Source of the DNA: Euryarchaeota archaeon UBA346
GTDB taxonomy: Archaea; Thermoplasmatota; E2; DHVEG-1
Assembly: GCA_002496355.1 (NCBI GenBank)
Contig: DAJP01000009.1
Span: 1 to 15,668, forward strand
Reading direction: 5' to 3'
DNA length: 15,668 nucleotides
Under the pieces are notes generated by a model. That model was not told where the DNA came from. It did no database searches and saw nothing but the letters and a program-made list of their open reading frames with translations. The position numbers and the translations under genes are program-made. Shown piece by piece: positions 1 through 6,841 of the stretch; positions within the stretch are counted from its first letter, which is position 1, and the number at the start of each line of letters is the position of its first letter.

Positions 1-1668
1 CCCTTTGGGTCGACCGACATTCAGGTTGTTTGCATTGCAAAGGACATGAGCTCGTTATATCTGACCCAAGAGGTTATTCCTGCTCGTATCACTTCAGTAA
101 CAGAGGCGAATGAACAGTCTACGTATATGAAGGATCCTGCGGTTTATGGGAGTTCCGAGTTTTATCCAGCATCTTTGTATACATATGATCTTGGTGCAGG
201 ACGTAATGAGAAAGGTCAGCAGGTGACCTTTGTGAAGGTGATCTGTTATCCTGTTCGATACTCCCCGATGAACAATCAGATATCACTAGCGGGAAGCTTC
301 GAGATCACAGTTACCTATGATGAGCCACTGGGACCTCTGAAATCATCAGCAGAAGAATATGATATGGTGATCATTGCTCCTGAGAAGTTCAGCTCTGCTC
401 TACAATCGCTCATTGATTTTAAGATTGGAAAAGGCGTCGATACGAAGTTCAAGTCTGTTGAATCTATCCTGAGTGAGTACGATGGATATGATGCTCCTGA
501 ACAGATAAAAAAATTCATCAGAAACGAGTTTGATAATTCAAATATCACCTATGTCTTACTTGTCGGTGGTCTGAAGTCACATATTTTCGCAAAGGATAAG
601 GATACCACCTCAGGCGGTTGGACTGGCTGGTGGGTCCCCGTCCGATATGTAAATATGCCCTATGAGGACGACGAGGGATGCTTATCTGATCTCTACTATG
701 GTTGTTTGTACAATGCGACCGGTGGTTTTGACAGCTGGGATTCTAACGCTGATGGCGTCTATGCTGCCTGGAACAAACCAGGTGCCTTAAAAGACACATT
801 CGACCTTTACCCAGAAGTCTACGTTGCACGGATCCCTGCAGTGACCCTCCGTGAAGTCAAAGGAGCAGTAAAAAAGATCATGACCTATGAAAACACAGGA
901 CCAAATGAGAAAACCTGGTACGCCAACTTTGTTGGAGTCGGTGGGAAAACAGGAGAATATTACCTGGGAAAACCGGATGGAGAATACCTCTGCGACCTTG
1001 CCTACAACTATACAAAACTTGCTATCCCTGAGTTACAGCTCACCAAGTGTTACACCACGAATCGTGATACCGGGGGACGAACACCAGTCTCAAAAGATAT
1101 CCTGAAATCCATAAATGAAGGAGCAGGATTCGTTGATTTCGAAGGCCATGGGAACCCCTACTCCTGGAATACGATCTGGTTCGATGGAGAGTACCCAAAG
1201 GATTGGACCGGTGGTTTTAACATCTTTGACTATCCCTTCCTCATTAATGGCAATAAAGTACCAGTCGTGATCGTCGGAGGCTGCCACAATGCGATGTACA
1301 ATGTGTCGATGATACCTGCAATGCTTGATAGGAACCATTCGAAGACCAGGTATTTCTGCTACGGAGTGCCAGTCCCAGTCTGCTATTGCGCGGGTCTCCT
1401 ATTGAAAAACCATGGTGGAGCGATCGCTTCAGCGGGCAGTACCGGATATGGAATCGGATATGTCGGGTATGCCGTGAGCCTCAGTGGAGAACTGGAGTCG
1501 AACTTCTTCTATGAGATTGGTCATGGATCTACCCATCTCGCACAGGCTCATAGCCAAGCAATTCAGAAATTCCTATCTGAAGAAGAAGTACAACAAACGG
1601 AAGCATTCGTCATCACCAACTGGGCGATCCTTGGAGACCCAAGTCTCTTGTTTGGTGGATATTCCTAA
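1..1668 (+). CDS. Gingipain-like C25 family cysteine peptidase (5' end outside window)
   Basis: Probably a secreted cysteine endopeptidase of family C25. The reading frame is open from base 1 (it begins PFGSTDIQVV), so the ATG at 46 is internal, and the signal peptide and true start lie upstream. Residues 1 to about 115 (counted from base 1) look like the C25 propeptide, ending in a beta-rich stretch with FEITVTYDEP. The catalytic domain starts near DMVIIAPEKF. The catalytic dyad is visible as His383 in FEGHGNPYSW and Cys428 in VIVGGCHNAM, the spacing and context expected of gingipain-type peptidases. The protein ends just after the catalytic fold with ILGDPSLLFGGYS. No PKD, Ig-like or anchoring tail follows, unlike many C25 proteins. 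A T-rich stretch downstream (1689-1709) may end the transcript. The family call is strong. Substrate and Arg/Lys specificity cannot be told. Confidence 0.9.
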   Translation, partial: PFGSTDIQVVCIAKDMSSLYLTQEVIPARITSVTEANEQSTYMKDPAVYGSSEFYPASLYTYDLGAGRNEKGQQVTFVKVICYPVRYSPMNNQISLAGSFEITVTYDEPLGPLKSSAEEYDMVIIAPEKFSSALQSLIDFKIGKGVDTKFKSVESILSEYDGYDAPEQIKKFIRNEFDNSNITYVLLVGGLKSHIFAKDKDTTSGGWTGWWVPVRYVNMPYEDDEGCLSDLYYGCLYNATGGFDSWDSNADGVYAAWNKPGALKDTFDLYPEVYVARIPAVTLREVKGAVKKIMTYENTGPNEKTWYANFVGVGGKTGEYYLGKPDGEYLCDLAYNYTKLAIPELQLTKCYTTNRDTGGRTPVSKDILKSINEGAGFVDFEGHGNPYSWNTIWFDGEYPKDWTGGFNIFDYPFLINGNKVPVVIVGGCHNAMYNVSMIPAMLDRNHSKTRYFCYGVPVPVCYCAGLLLKNHGGAIASAGSTGYGIGYVGYAVSLSGELESNFFYEIGHGSTHLAQAHSQAIQKFLSEEEVQQTEAFVITNWAILGDPSLLFGGYS

Positions 1669-1688
1669 TACAGCTAGGACTACCCCCA

Positions 1689-1709
1689 TTTTCTTCTTTT
1701 TTATTATTC
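1689..1709 (+). terminator. T-rich putative terminator after the C25 gene
   Basis: A pyrimidine/T-rich run on the plus strand begins about 20 bases after the C25 stop codon. Archaeal RNA polymerase commonly terminates at oligo-T without needing a hairpin. No stem-loop is seen, so this rests on composition and position only. Confidence 0.4.
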
Positions 1710-1801
1710 TAAAGATGATGATAATCTCCTAATAGAAAGTTATTTTAACCTGCAATTGTTGTGTAACCTGGATGAAGGGGAGACGAAATTCTATCATAAA
1801 C

Positions 1802-1924
1802 ATGTACCATTGTAAAAATTGTGACGTCAACTTCCTCGTACCACTAAAAATGCTCAAACGACAGGACAGTTTCGTGTTTGTTTGCCCGGAATGCAAAAGC
1901 CATGACTGGGGACACATTTGGTAA
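1802..1924 (+). CDS. Small zinc-ribbon protein, 40 residues
   Basis: A short reading frame encodes a protein starting MYHCKNCDVNF and ending CPECKSHDWGHIW. It has two CxxC knuckles (Cys4/Cys7 and Cys28/Cys31) about 20 residues apart, the layout of a minimal zinc ribbon, with a beta-forming stretch (SFVFVCPEC) leading into the second knuckle. An in-frame ATG at 1772 would add ten residues (MKGRRNSIIN). It sits about 28 bases after a weak TATA-like box (1740-1748), so a leaderless start there is possible. I prefer 1802 because the zinc-ribbon core begins there, but the choice is open. The gene lies between the C25 peptidase and the winged-helix protein at 1980, which has its own TATA-like box. 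Function unknown: such miniproteins can bind nucleic acid or act as metal-binding partners of larger proteins. Confidence 0.62.
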   Translation: MYHCKNCDVNFLVPLKMLKRQDSFVFVCPECKSHDWGHIW

Positions 1925-1941
1925 AAAAAGAGAGACAACAG

Positions 1942-1948
1942 TTTATAA
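1942..1948 (+). promoter_or_regulatory. TATA-like box for the gene at 1980
   Basis: TTTATAA lies about 35 bases before the ATG at 1980. With the usual archaeal spacing of about 25 bases to the start site, the transcript would begin around 1970 with a leader of about 10 bases. This favours 1980 over the earlier in-frame ATGs at 1878 and 1902. Confidence 0.45.
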
Positions 1949-1979
1949 GCCACGAGCTATTTCGACATACTTAGAACCC

Positions 1980-2855
1980 ATGTCGAAAACAAATAACTCA
2001 GCACTCACCAAGCAGGTTTTCGATGCACTTTTCAAGGTGATCGGACGGCGTACTCTTGATAGTTTCGCGGTTCAAATCCTAAAAACAACCCTGGAGAAAT
2101 TACAAAAAAAATATGATTTTCTTAGCCTTGTCACGATTCATGAGGATCTTTTTTCAGAGGACGGTATTCACGCCACCTTTGATCAGACCTTTGATGAGGT
2201 TGATCCGTCTCAACTCGGTGAAGCACTCGATGCTTTGCTTCGTATCATCTACTTGGAATTAACAGAGAACATTGGCAATGATGTCGGATTGTATTTTATC
2301 AAAGAGCTCAAGGCACATCTAGGGGACGTATTAATTGATGAATTACGGGAGAGAGGGATCCAATTAGAACGTATTGAATCAGAGCAACATTTACGGTTTC
2401 AGACCAAAGGACCACACCTATCATCGCCATCGTTTCCAAAAGGAGAATTGGAACAATCAGTCTATACTTGGGATACCGTCTCGACATGGAAGTATAAGGA
2501 TAATGTCTGTCTTTTGTATGATACTCAGGGCAGATTATTAGATACGTTGCAGCTGGATCTCATCGTCGAAGACTATGTCGAGCGGGTGACCGAATCACAC
2601 AGACAACTAACGATGGCATCACCAAAGACAACGATGTTGAAGGTGACAGAAAAAGAACAGGAACTCCTGGAGATGATGCGACGGCGAGACCTCGATGGAG
2701 GCTCTGCCGTGAACCTCCTTCATATCTCCCCGCAGAAATTTGAATCCATGGTCCAAAAACTCCTCAGGATGGAGATGCTGCAATATCAATCCGAAAACGA
2801 AGTAAGACTAACAGAGAAAGGACTTCGGTATCTGTCCAGTCTCCGGAAGCAGTAA
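1980..2855 (+). CDS. Uncharacterised protein with C-terminal winged-helix-like domain
   Basis: A 291-residue soluble protein starting MSKTNNSALT. I do not recognise the family. Residues 1 to about 135 look all-alpha, with hydrophobic helices and a segment containing NDVGLYFIKELKAHLG. A charged, less ordered stretch follows (around 150-170), then a short beta-like region (VCLLYDTQGRLLDTLQLDL) resembling a small sensor or adaptor domain. The last 70 residues (from about KVTEKEQELLEMM) look like a winged helix: helices, a putative recognition helix around HISPQKFESMVQKLLRME, and a wing-like EVRLTEKGLRYL. This suggests a DNA-binding or signalling adaptor protein. The frame continues upstream to ATGs at 1878 and 1902, but those overlap the zinc-ribbon gene and lack a promoter; a TATA-like box at 1942-1948 favours 1980. 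It converges on the aldolase gene with only 4 bases between stop codons. Confidence 0.8.
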   Translation: MSKTNNSALTKQVFDALFKVIGRRTLDSFAVQILKTTLEKLQKKYDFLSLVTIHEDLFSEDGIHATFDQTFDEVDPSQLGEALDALLRIIYLELTENIGNDVGLYFIKELKAHLGDVLIDELRERGIQLERIESEQHLRFQTKGPHLSSPSFPKGELEQSVYTWDTVSTWKYKDNVCLLYDTQGRLLDTLQLDLIVEDYVERVTESHRQLTMASPKTTMLKVTEKEQELLEMMRRRDLDGGSAVNLLHISPQKFESMVQKLLRMEMLQYQSENEVRLTEKGLRYLSSLRKQ

Positions 2856-2859
2856 GTTA

Positions 2860-3519
2860 TTATTTTTTTATCTTCTCCCAGTCTTTTAAGAAACTTTTAA
2901 TCCCAGCATCAGTCAGTGGATGTTTGACCATCTTTCGGAGGATCTCCGGTGGGACGGTAGCGATATCTGCACCGAGCCTTGCGGATTCAATCACATGGAT
3001 AGGATGTCGGATGCTTGCAACAATCACCTCGGTCGGGATATCATAATTACAGAAGATCTCCATGATCTCCTCGATGAGCTGCATGCCCTCCTGTCCATTG
3101 TCATCAAGCCGTCCGATGAATGGGCTGACGAAGGTCGCACCCGCTTTTGCGGCCAGCAGCGCTTGGTTCGCGGAAAAGATTAACGTGACATTGGTTTTAA
3201 CGCCTTCCTTGCAGAGCCTCTTAACTGCTTTCAGACCCTCAGGGTTCATTGGTATTTTAATCGCGATATTCTTCCGATATTTCTGTGGTATTTTTGAGAT
3301 GATCTGCTTTGCTTCAACAACCATTTCTTCTGCTTTCTCACTGACAACCTCAAGGCTGATCGGCCCATCAACAAGAGTGAAGATCTCATCAACCACCTCT
3401 TGGAAGGATCGACCACATTTGGCGAGTAACGTTGGGTTGGTGGTGACCCCATCCAGGATCCCCCAGGATGCGATTTCCTTTATCTCATTTAAGTCTGCGG
3501 TGTCGATAAACAGTTTCAT
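2860..3519 (-). CDS. tal: Transaldolase / fructose-6-phosphate aldolase family protein (MipB/TalC type)
   Basis: A 219-residue cytoplasmic class I aldolase of the short transaldolase subfamily, which includes bacterial FSA/TalC and the archaeal MipB-like proteins. The start MKLFIDTADLNEI carries the conserved Asp6, and GVTTNPTLL follows. The Schiff-base lysine is Lys88 in NIAIKIPMNP. TNVTLIFSANQALLAAKAGA and SPFIGRLDD form the later strands of the TIM barrel. Its length matches the short (about 215-220 residue) form, not the 310-residue classical transaldolase. Members act either as transaldolase in the non-oxidative pentose phosphate route or as fructose-6-phosphate aldolase, and sequence alone does not settle which. 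The start is preceded by GTGAGG, a reasonable ribosome-binding site. The gene is convergent with 1980-2855 and divergent from the AbrB-like gene. Confidence 0.92.
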   Translation of the reverse strand: MKLFIDTADLNEIKEIASWGILDGVTTNPTLLAKCGRSFQEVVDEIFTLVDGPISLEVVSEKAEEMVVEAKQIISKIPQKYRKNIAIKIPMNPEGLKAVKRLCKEGVKTNVTLIFSANQALLAAKAGATFVSPFIGRLDDNGQEGMQLIEEIMEIFCNYDIPTEVIVASIRHPIHVIESARLGADIATVPPEILRKMVKHPLTDAGIKSFLKDWEKIKK

Positions 3520-3646
3520 AATGCCTCACGTTATCCTCCGATATCTGGTGATAATTGATAATGTTTTGGTTTCTAATCAGGAGAGTGAATCATGGACATC
3601 CTCATTAAAAGAGATATGGATAAAGATATATTTGAAAAAACAGAAA

Positions 3647-3660
3647 CATATATATATTTA
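3647..3660 (+). promoter_or_regulatory. TATA-like box for the AbrB-like gene
   Basis: CATATATATATTTA is an alternating AT run centred about 40 bases before the ATG at 3695. This places a start site near 3680, just before the ribosome-binding site. Confidence 0.5.
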
Positions 3661-3682
3661 GCTATACATTACCTACTCTTGC

Positions 3683-3690
3683 AGGAGGGG
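3683..3690 (+). promoter_or_regulatory. Strong Shine-Dalgarno site AGGAGGGG
   Basis: AGGAGGGG lies 4 bases before the ATG at 3695. It is the strongest ribosome-binding site in the window and decides the start of the short AbrB-like gene over the overlapping frame from 3592. Confidence 0.6.
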
Positions 3691-3694
3691 ATTC

Positions 3695-3853
3695 ATGCCT
3701 CTAACACGGAAGGCACGCATAGTGGGAAGCAGCCTCGTTATCACAATACCAAGCCAACTGGCAAAAGCACACGACATCAACGACGGAGACGACCTAGAGA
3801 TAATACCCGCATCCATCGGGGAATTCAAAATACGAAAACTCAAAAGAAAATAA
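3695..3853 (+). CDS. AbrB/MazE-type SpoVT-AbrB domain protein, 52 residues
   Basis: A short gene encoding MPLTRKARIVGSSLVITIPS... and ending EFKIRKLKRK. The pattern of an N-terminal basic strand (RKARIVGSSLVITIP), a short helix (SQLAKAHDI), then NDGDDLEIIP and a final strand is the swapped-hairpin AbrB/MazE fold, which binds DNA as a dimer. Proteins of this size are usually either the DNA-binding antitoxin of a toxin-antitoxin pair or a stand-alone transcription regulator. No toxin-like gene (PIN, MazF, Fic) lies next to it, and the next gene downstream (DUF1805) has its own promoter, so it looks solitary. The strong ribosome-binding site 4 bases upstream and a TATA-like box support expression. 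A 101-codon frame from 3592 overlaps it out of phase and gives an Arg/His-rich sequence, which I take to be spurious. Confidence 0.8.
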   Translation: MPLTRKARIVGSSLVITIPSQLAKAHDINDGDDLEIIPASIGEFKIRKLKRK

Positions 3854-3903
3854 ACACACAAGATGCACTCTCCAACTTCCAACACAAAAAAACATAAGTA
3901 GAG

Positions 3904-3910
3904 TTTATAA
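3904..3910 (+). promoter_or_regulatory. TATA-like box for the DUF1805-ilvA operon
   Basis: TTTATAA is centred at 3907. At normal archaeal spacing transcription would start at about 3933-3936, which coincides with the ATG of the short upstream frame at 3936 and gives a leader of about 50 bases before the DUF1805 start. Confidence 0.5.
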
Positions 3911-3935
3911 AAAACTACTGATTTTTCTAAAAAAA

Positions 3936-3989
3936 ATGGAAGAAAACACACAGAAAGCAAGGGATAGAAAAGAGGTGAGGCTGAAATGA
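3936..3989 (+). other. Possible 17-codon upstream reading frame (leader peptide)
   Basis: ATG at 3936 opens a 17-residue frame, MEENTQKARDRKEVRLK, whose TGA stop (3987-3989) overlaps the ATG of the DUF1805 gene (3986-3988) as ATGA. The ATG sits where the TATA-like box predicts the transcript start, so it could be translated leaderless and feed ribosomes into the next gene. It contains no run of threonine, isoleucine or branched-chain codons, so it does not look like a classical attenuation leader. It may be a chance frame. Confidence 0.3.
3972..3980 (+). promoter_or_regulatory. Ribosome-binding site GAGGTGAGG
   Basis: GAGGTGAGG ends 5 bases before the ATG at 3986 and matches the archaeal GGTGA consensus. 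It supports internal initiation of the DUF1805 gene independent of the upstream short frame. Confidence 0.6.
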
Positions 3990-4273
3990 AAGAACAGAAA
4001 CTGAAACTTGATAAAGAACAGGTGACCGGGTATCATATTGATTTAGGGAAAGCCCCGCTCATCATCATCCAAGCAAAGAAAGGTTACATCATGTGCGGAT
4101 ATCTCAATATGAACACCGCCAATAAACTAGGGGACATTGCTGGAAAAGTCACTGGTGTGAAGACATTCGAAGATGTTCTCAACACGACCATCATTGAAGT
4201 ATCAGAACAAGCAAAAAAAGAAGGACTCACTGAAGGAATGAACGCAACGGATTTCCTAAAAAAACTCCTCTGA
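3986..4273 (+). CDS. DUF1805 family protein (YunC-like)
   Basis: A 95-residue soluble protein. It resembles the DUF1805/YunC family, small alpha/beta proteins of unknown role that are widespread in archaea and Bacillales. Visible family features are YHIDLGKAPLIIIQAKKGYI, then MCGYLNMNTANKLGD with a Cys and Asn pair in the conserved core, and the later VKTFEDVLNTTI followed by a helix and a Gly-rich turn (KEGLTEGMNA). The length is typical of the family. It is the first gene of an apparent two-gene operon: the threonine ammonia-lyase gene begins 9 bases after its stop with no room for a promoter. The function is unknown; the pairing hints at a link with amino-acid metabolism but does not prove one. 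Confidence 0.8.
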   Translation: MKEQKLKLDKEQVTGYHIDLGKAPLIIIQAKKGYIMCGYLNMNTANKLGDIAGKVTGVKTFEDVLNTTIIEVSEQAKKEGLTEGMNATDFLKKLL

Positions 4274-4282
4274 GGAATCCTC

Positions 4283-5491
4283 ATGGTCACCTTCAAAGAC
4301 GTCGAAGAAGCATACCAGATCCTCAAACCCGTGATCAGAAAAACACCCTTAGACCGATCAAAAACATTCTCAAACCTTCTTAAAACAAACATCTACCTGA
4401 AAGAAGAAAACCTCCAGACAACGGGGTCATTCAAAATCCGGGGTGCTTACAACAAGATCTATCATTTAACACAGCAAGAAAAAAAACAAGGTGTCGTCTG
4501 CGCCTCAGCAGGGAACCATGCTCAAGGAGTAGCACTTGCATCAACCCTCATGAAAGTGAAAAGTACCGTCTACATGCCCATCTACACATCCCCTGCAAAA
4601 GTCATCGCGACAAAATCATATGGCGCCCAAGTAGTCCTTGAAGGAGCAACCTATGATGATGCTGCACAAGCAGCAAAAAAATACGCAGAAGAAAAAAAAC
4701 TCACGTTTGTCCATGCGTTCAACGATAAGCACGTCATCGCAGGGCAGGGGACCATAGGCATTGAGATTTATAATGATCTACCAACTGTTGATGCAGTCAT
4801 CATCCCCATCGGAGGCGGAGGACTCATTGGTGGCGTCGCCCTTGCACTCAAGACACTCAAACCAACAGTAAAGATCATCGGTGTCGAAGCAGAGGGAGCA
4901 CAATCCATGAAACTATCGTTAGAACAACATAAGATAGTTCCTCTCAAAAGCATCATGACCATCGCGGACGGAATCGCTGTAAAAACACCAAAAGACCTGA
5001 CCTTTGCCTTAGCTGAACAATACATCGATGAGGTGGTTACCGTCAATGATGAAGAGATTGCAAACGCCTTGTATCTTCTGTTGCAGAGGACAAAACTCGT
5101 TGTAGAACCAGCTGGAGCCGTCGGCCTTGCTGCATTGTTAAGCAAAAAAATCTCCGCTCCTAAGAAAAACATCGTCGCAGTGCTCAGCGGAGGAAATGTG
5201 AACCTCGCCCTGCTCACTCAGATCATTGAACGAGGGATGATGCGCCATAAACTCCTGGTGAAAGTATCGATCACCGCTCTTGATAAACCACGGGTGCTCA
5301 AAGATATCCTTGCGATCCTCGGTAATGTCGGGGCGAACGTCACATCCATCGACCATGACCGAATCACGACCGCAGTACCTGTTGGTTATGTGAAAATCAT
5401 CATCACATTCCAGACTCTTGGAAGAGAGCAAATCGAGATGATAAAAGAAAAATTCGATTCGAAAAAAGTCCACTACCATATCGTAAGCTAA
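4283..5491 (+). CDS. ilvA: Threonine ammonia-lyase with C-terminal ACT domain
   Basis: PLP-dependent threonine dehydratase, 402 residues, converting L-threonine to 2-oxobutanoate and ammonia. The PLP lysine is Lys51 in TGSFKIRGAYNK. Asn79 lies in CASAGNHAQG. The phosphate-binding glycine loop is at 177-180 (IPIGGGGLIGG), and SGGNVN closes the cofactor site. The C-terminal 80 residues (from about HKLLVKVSITALDKPRVL) form one ACT domain, likely for allosteric control by an amino acid. One ACT domain of this size matches the shorter TdcB/YgkA-like and archaeal IlvA forms rather than the 514-residue biosynthetic enzyme with two. It could serve isoleucine synthesis or threonine catabolism; other isoleucine genes are not in view, so the pathway is open. 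TGAGGA before the ATG serves as ribosome-binding site. It is cotranscribed with the DUF1805 gene. Confidence 0.93.
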   Translation: MVTFKDVEEAYQILKPVIRKTPLDRSKTFSNLLKTNIYLKEENLQTTGSFKIRGAYNKIYHLTQQEKKQGVVCASAGNHAQGVALASTLMKVKSTVYMPIYTSPAKVIATKSYGAQVVLEGATYDDAAQAAKKYAEEKKLTFVHAFNDKHVIAGQGTIGIEIYNDLPTVDAVIIPIGGGGLIGGVALALKTLKPTVKIIGVEAEGAQSMKLSLEQHKIVPLKSIMTIADGIAVKTPKDLTFALAEQYIDEVVTVNDEEIANALYLLLQRTKLVVEPAGAVGLAALLSKKISAPKKNIVAVLSGGNVNLALLTQIIERGMMRHKLLVKVSITALDKPRVLKDILAILGNVGANVTSIDHDRITTAVPVGYVKIIITFQTLGREQIEMIKEKFDSKKVHYHIVS

Positions 5492-5533
5492 AAAAAAAAA
5501 ATTCCTTTCAGAAGTGTTGCTGAGAAGAACCTA

Positions 5534-5539
5534 TTTATA
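5534..5539 (+). promoter_or_regulatory. TATA-like box for the MFS gene
   Basis: TTTATA is centred about 32 bases before the ATG at 5568, predicting a transcript start about 5 bases upstream of the start codon. No convincing Shine-Dalgarno sequence is present, so translation is probably leaderless. A second AT-rich element (CTTTTTATC, 5546-5554) is too close to the start to be the main box. Confidence 0.5.
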
Positions 5540-5567
5540 GCAATACTTTTTATCTGACCTGAGCACT

Positions 5568-6809
5568 ATGCATGACCGATTCTATCTTCGACTGCTTTCC
5601 TCATTGTACATCTCGACATTCTTTATCAGAGCTAGTTTTGGAATCATGCTAGCCACCCTCCCCATTTATCTGAATATCACCTCGCAATACATAGGCTATG
5701 GGATTATTTCTGCGGCCTCCCCACTCTTTGAGATGGGGACCGTATTATTCATCGGCGCATTCGTCGATCGATATGGACGAAAACCTGTCTTATTAACCGG
5801 TCTTATTACTGCAGCTATCCTCCTCTTCTGCCTCGCTATGACAAAAAATTTTTACCTGATTTTTTGTCTCAACGCAGTCCATGGGATGGCCGCGGGAGCT
5901 ATCCTTGTATCCTCATTAGCACTCCTTACCGATTACGCACCAGAGCACAGACGAGGACGGGAGATGGGTGCTTTCGATGCATTTAACATGCTTGGATGGG
6001 TCGTCGGCTACGCCCTTGGAGCCCTCTTCCTTGAGTTTTTCAAAAGCTCTCTGGGGCAGACCTTCCTTATCGCAGGAGTAATGGCGTTATTCGGATGCCT
6101 CTATTGTTTCTTAAATATCACGGAACCCAAGAAACACGACGTCATCTGTCAGAAAATACGGTTCCATACAATCATCGATGTGCTCAAACAACGCTCGGTT
6201 ATCCTCCTTACCCTCCCATGGTTCATCGTGTTTATGATCATCGGAGCAGCAATGACGTTCCTCACCGTCTCAACCTCACAAGGAGGGATCCTATCAATCT
6301 CCCCCATTCTTCTTTCAGGAATCATCTGTGGAGCTGGAATCGTTCTGATTACCACACAAGTCATCTACGGCAGACTCTCTGATAAGTATGGCCGGTTACC
6401 AATCATGTTTATCGGCGCAATAGGATTTGTGGGAGTAATGACGGTTCTTGGGATCGGATACGGACTCGCTCCTTCCACTGATGGCGAGGCTGTGAAAAAC
6501 AGCATAATCCAATTCTGGCCACTTCTCGCTATCTTCGGGTTCATGGCTCTCGCGTTTGGACCATCTGCACTCTCCTCTCTCGCCGATGAGGCACAAGAGA
6601 CAAAACGTGGAGTGACCATGGCAGTATACAGCATCGTCATCAGCGCAGGGATGTTCGTAGGAGTACCTGCGGTCGCAGCGATCTTCGACCAATATGGAGG
6701 CCCAGGGGTACTATTCTTCATGATTGGATGCGCAATCGCGATGCTGTTACTGATGATCGCTCGGTATGCCCAATTGAGACACCAGAAGAAACATCCAATT
6801 ATCTTATAA
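5568..6809 (+). CDS. Major facilitator superfamily transporter
   Basis: A 413-residue membrane protein with about 12 predicted hydrophobic segments in two halves. The MFS signature motif A is in the loop after the second helix (GAFVDRYGRKPVLLTG) and is repeated in the second half (VIYGRLSDKYGRLPIMF). The arginine-rich loop RRGREMGAFDAFNMLGW is typical of the fourth to fifth helix region. It should act as a secondary transporter in the cytoplasmic membrane. Drug, sugar, siderophore and amino-acid exporters share these motifs, so the substrate cannot be assigned. It has its own promoter 76 bases after ilvA, so it is not clearly in that operon. It converges on the alcohol dehydrogenase gene, with 32 bases between stop codons. 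Confidence 0.88.
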   Translation: MHDRFYLRLLSSLYISTFFIRASFGIMLATLPIYLNITSQYIGYGIISAASPLFEMGTVLFIGAFVDRYGRKPVLLTGLITAAILLFCLAMTKNFYLIFCLNAVHGMAAGAILVSSLALLTDYAPEHRRGREMGAFDAFNMLGWVVGYALGALFLEFFKSSLGQTFLIAGVMALFGCLYCFLNITEPKKHDVICQKIRFHTIIDVLKQRSVILLTLPWFIVFMIIGAAMTFLTVSTSQGGILSISPILLSGIICGAGIVLITTQVIYGRLSDKYGRLPIMFIGAIGFVGVMTVLGIGYGLAPSTDGEAVKNSIIQFWPLLAIFGFMALAFGPSALSSLADEAQETKRGVTMAVYSIVISAGMFVGVPAVAAIFDQYGGPGVLFFMIGCAIAMLLLMIARYAQLRHQKKHPIIL

Positions 6810-6841
6810 AGAAATCAGAGAAAAAAATGAGAAACATTGTG

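Noticed and set aside
1714..1760. C box-like ATGATGA suggesting a C/D box sRNA
   Set aside because: No D box (CTGA) or internal D'/C' pair follows at suitable spacing, so there is no support for an sRNA.
1878..1979. Earlier starts (1878, 1902) for the winged-helix protein
   Set aside because: Both overlap the zinc-ribbon gene in another frame, have no ribosome-binding site, and lie upstream of the TATA-like box that serves the 1980 start.
3061..3661. 199-codon plus-strand frame opposite the aldolase gene
   Set aside because: It is antisense to a clearly recognisable transaldolase-family gene, and its translation shows no domain features of its own.
3592..3897. 101-codon plus-strand frame with a plausible ribosome-binding site
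   Set aside because: Its second half overlaps the AbrB-like gene out of phase and reads as an Arg/His/Thr-rich string with no domain features. The AbrB frame has a better ribosome-binding site and a recognisable fold.
5489..5501. A-run after ilvA considered as a terminator
   Set aside because: It is oligo-A on the transcribed plus strand, not oligo-T, and no minus-strand gene ends here.
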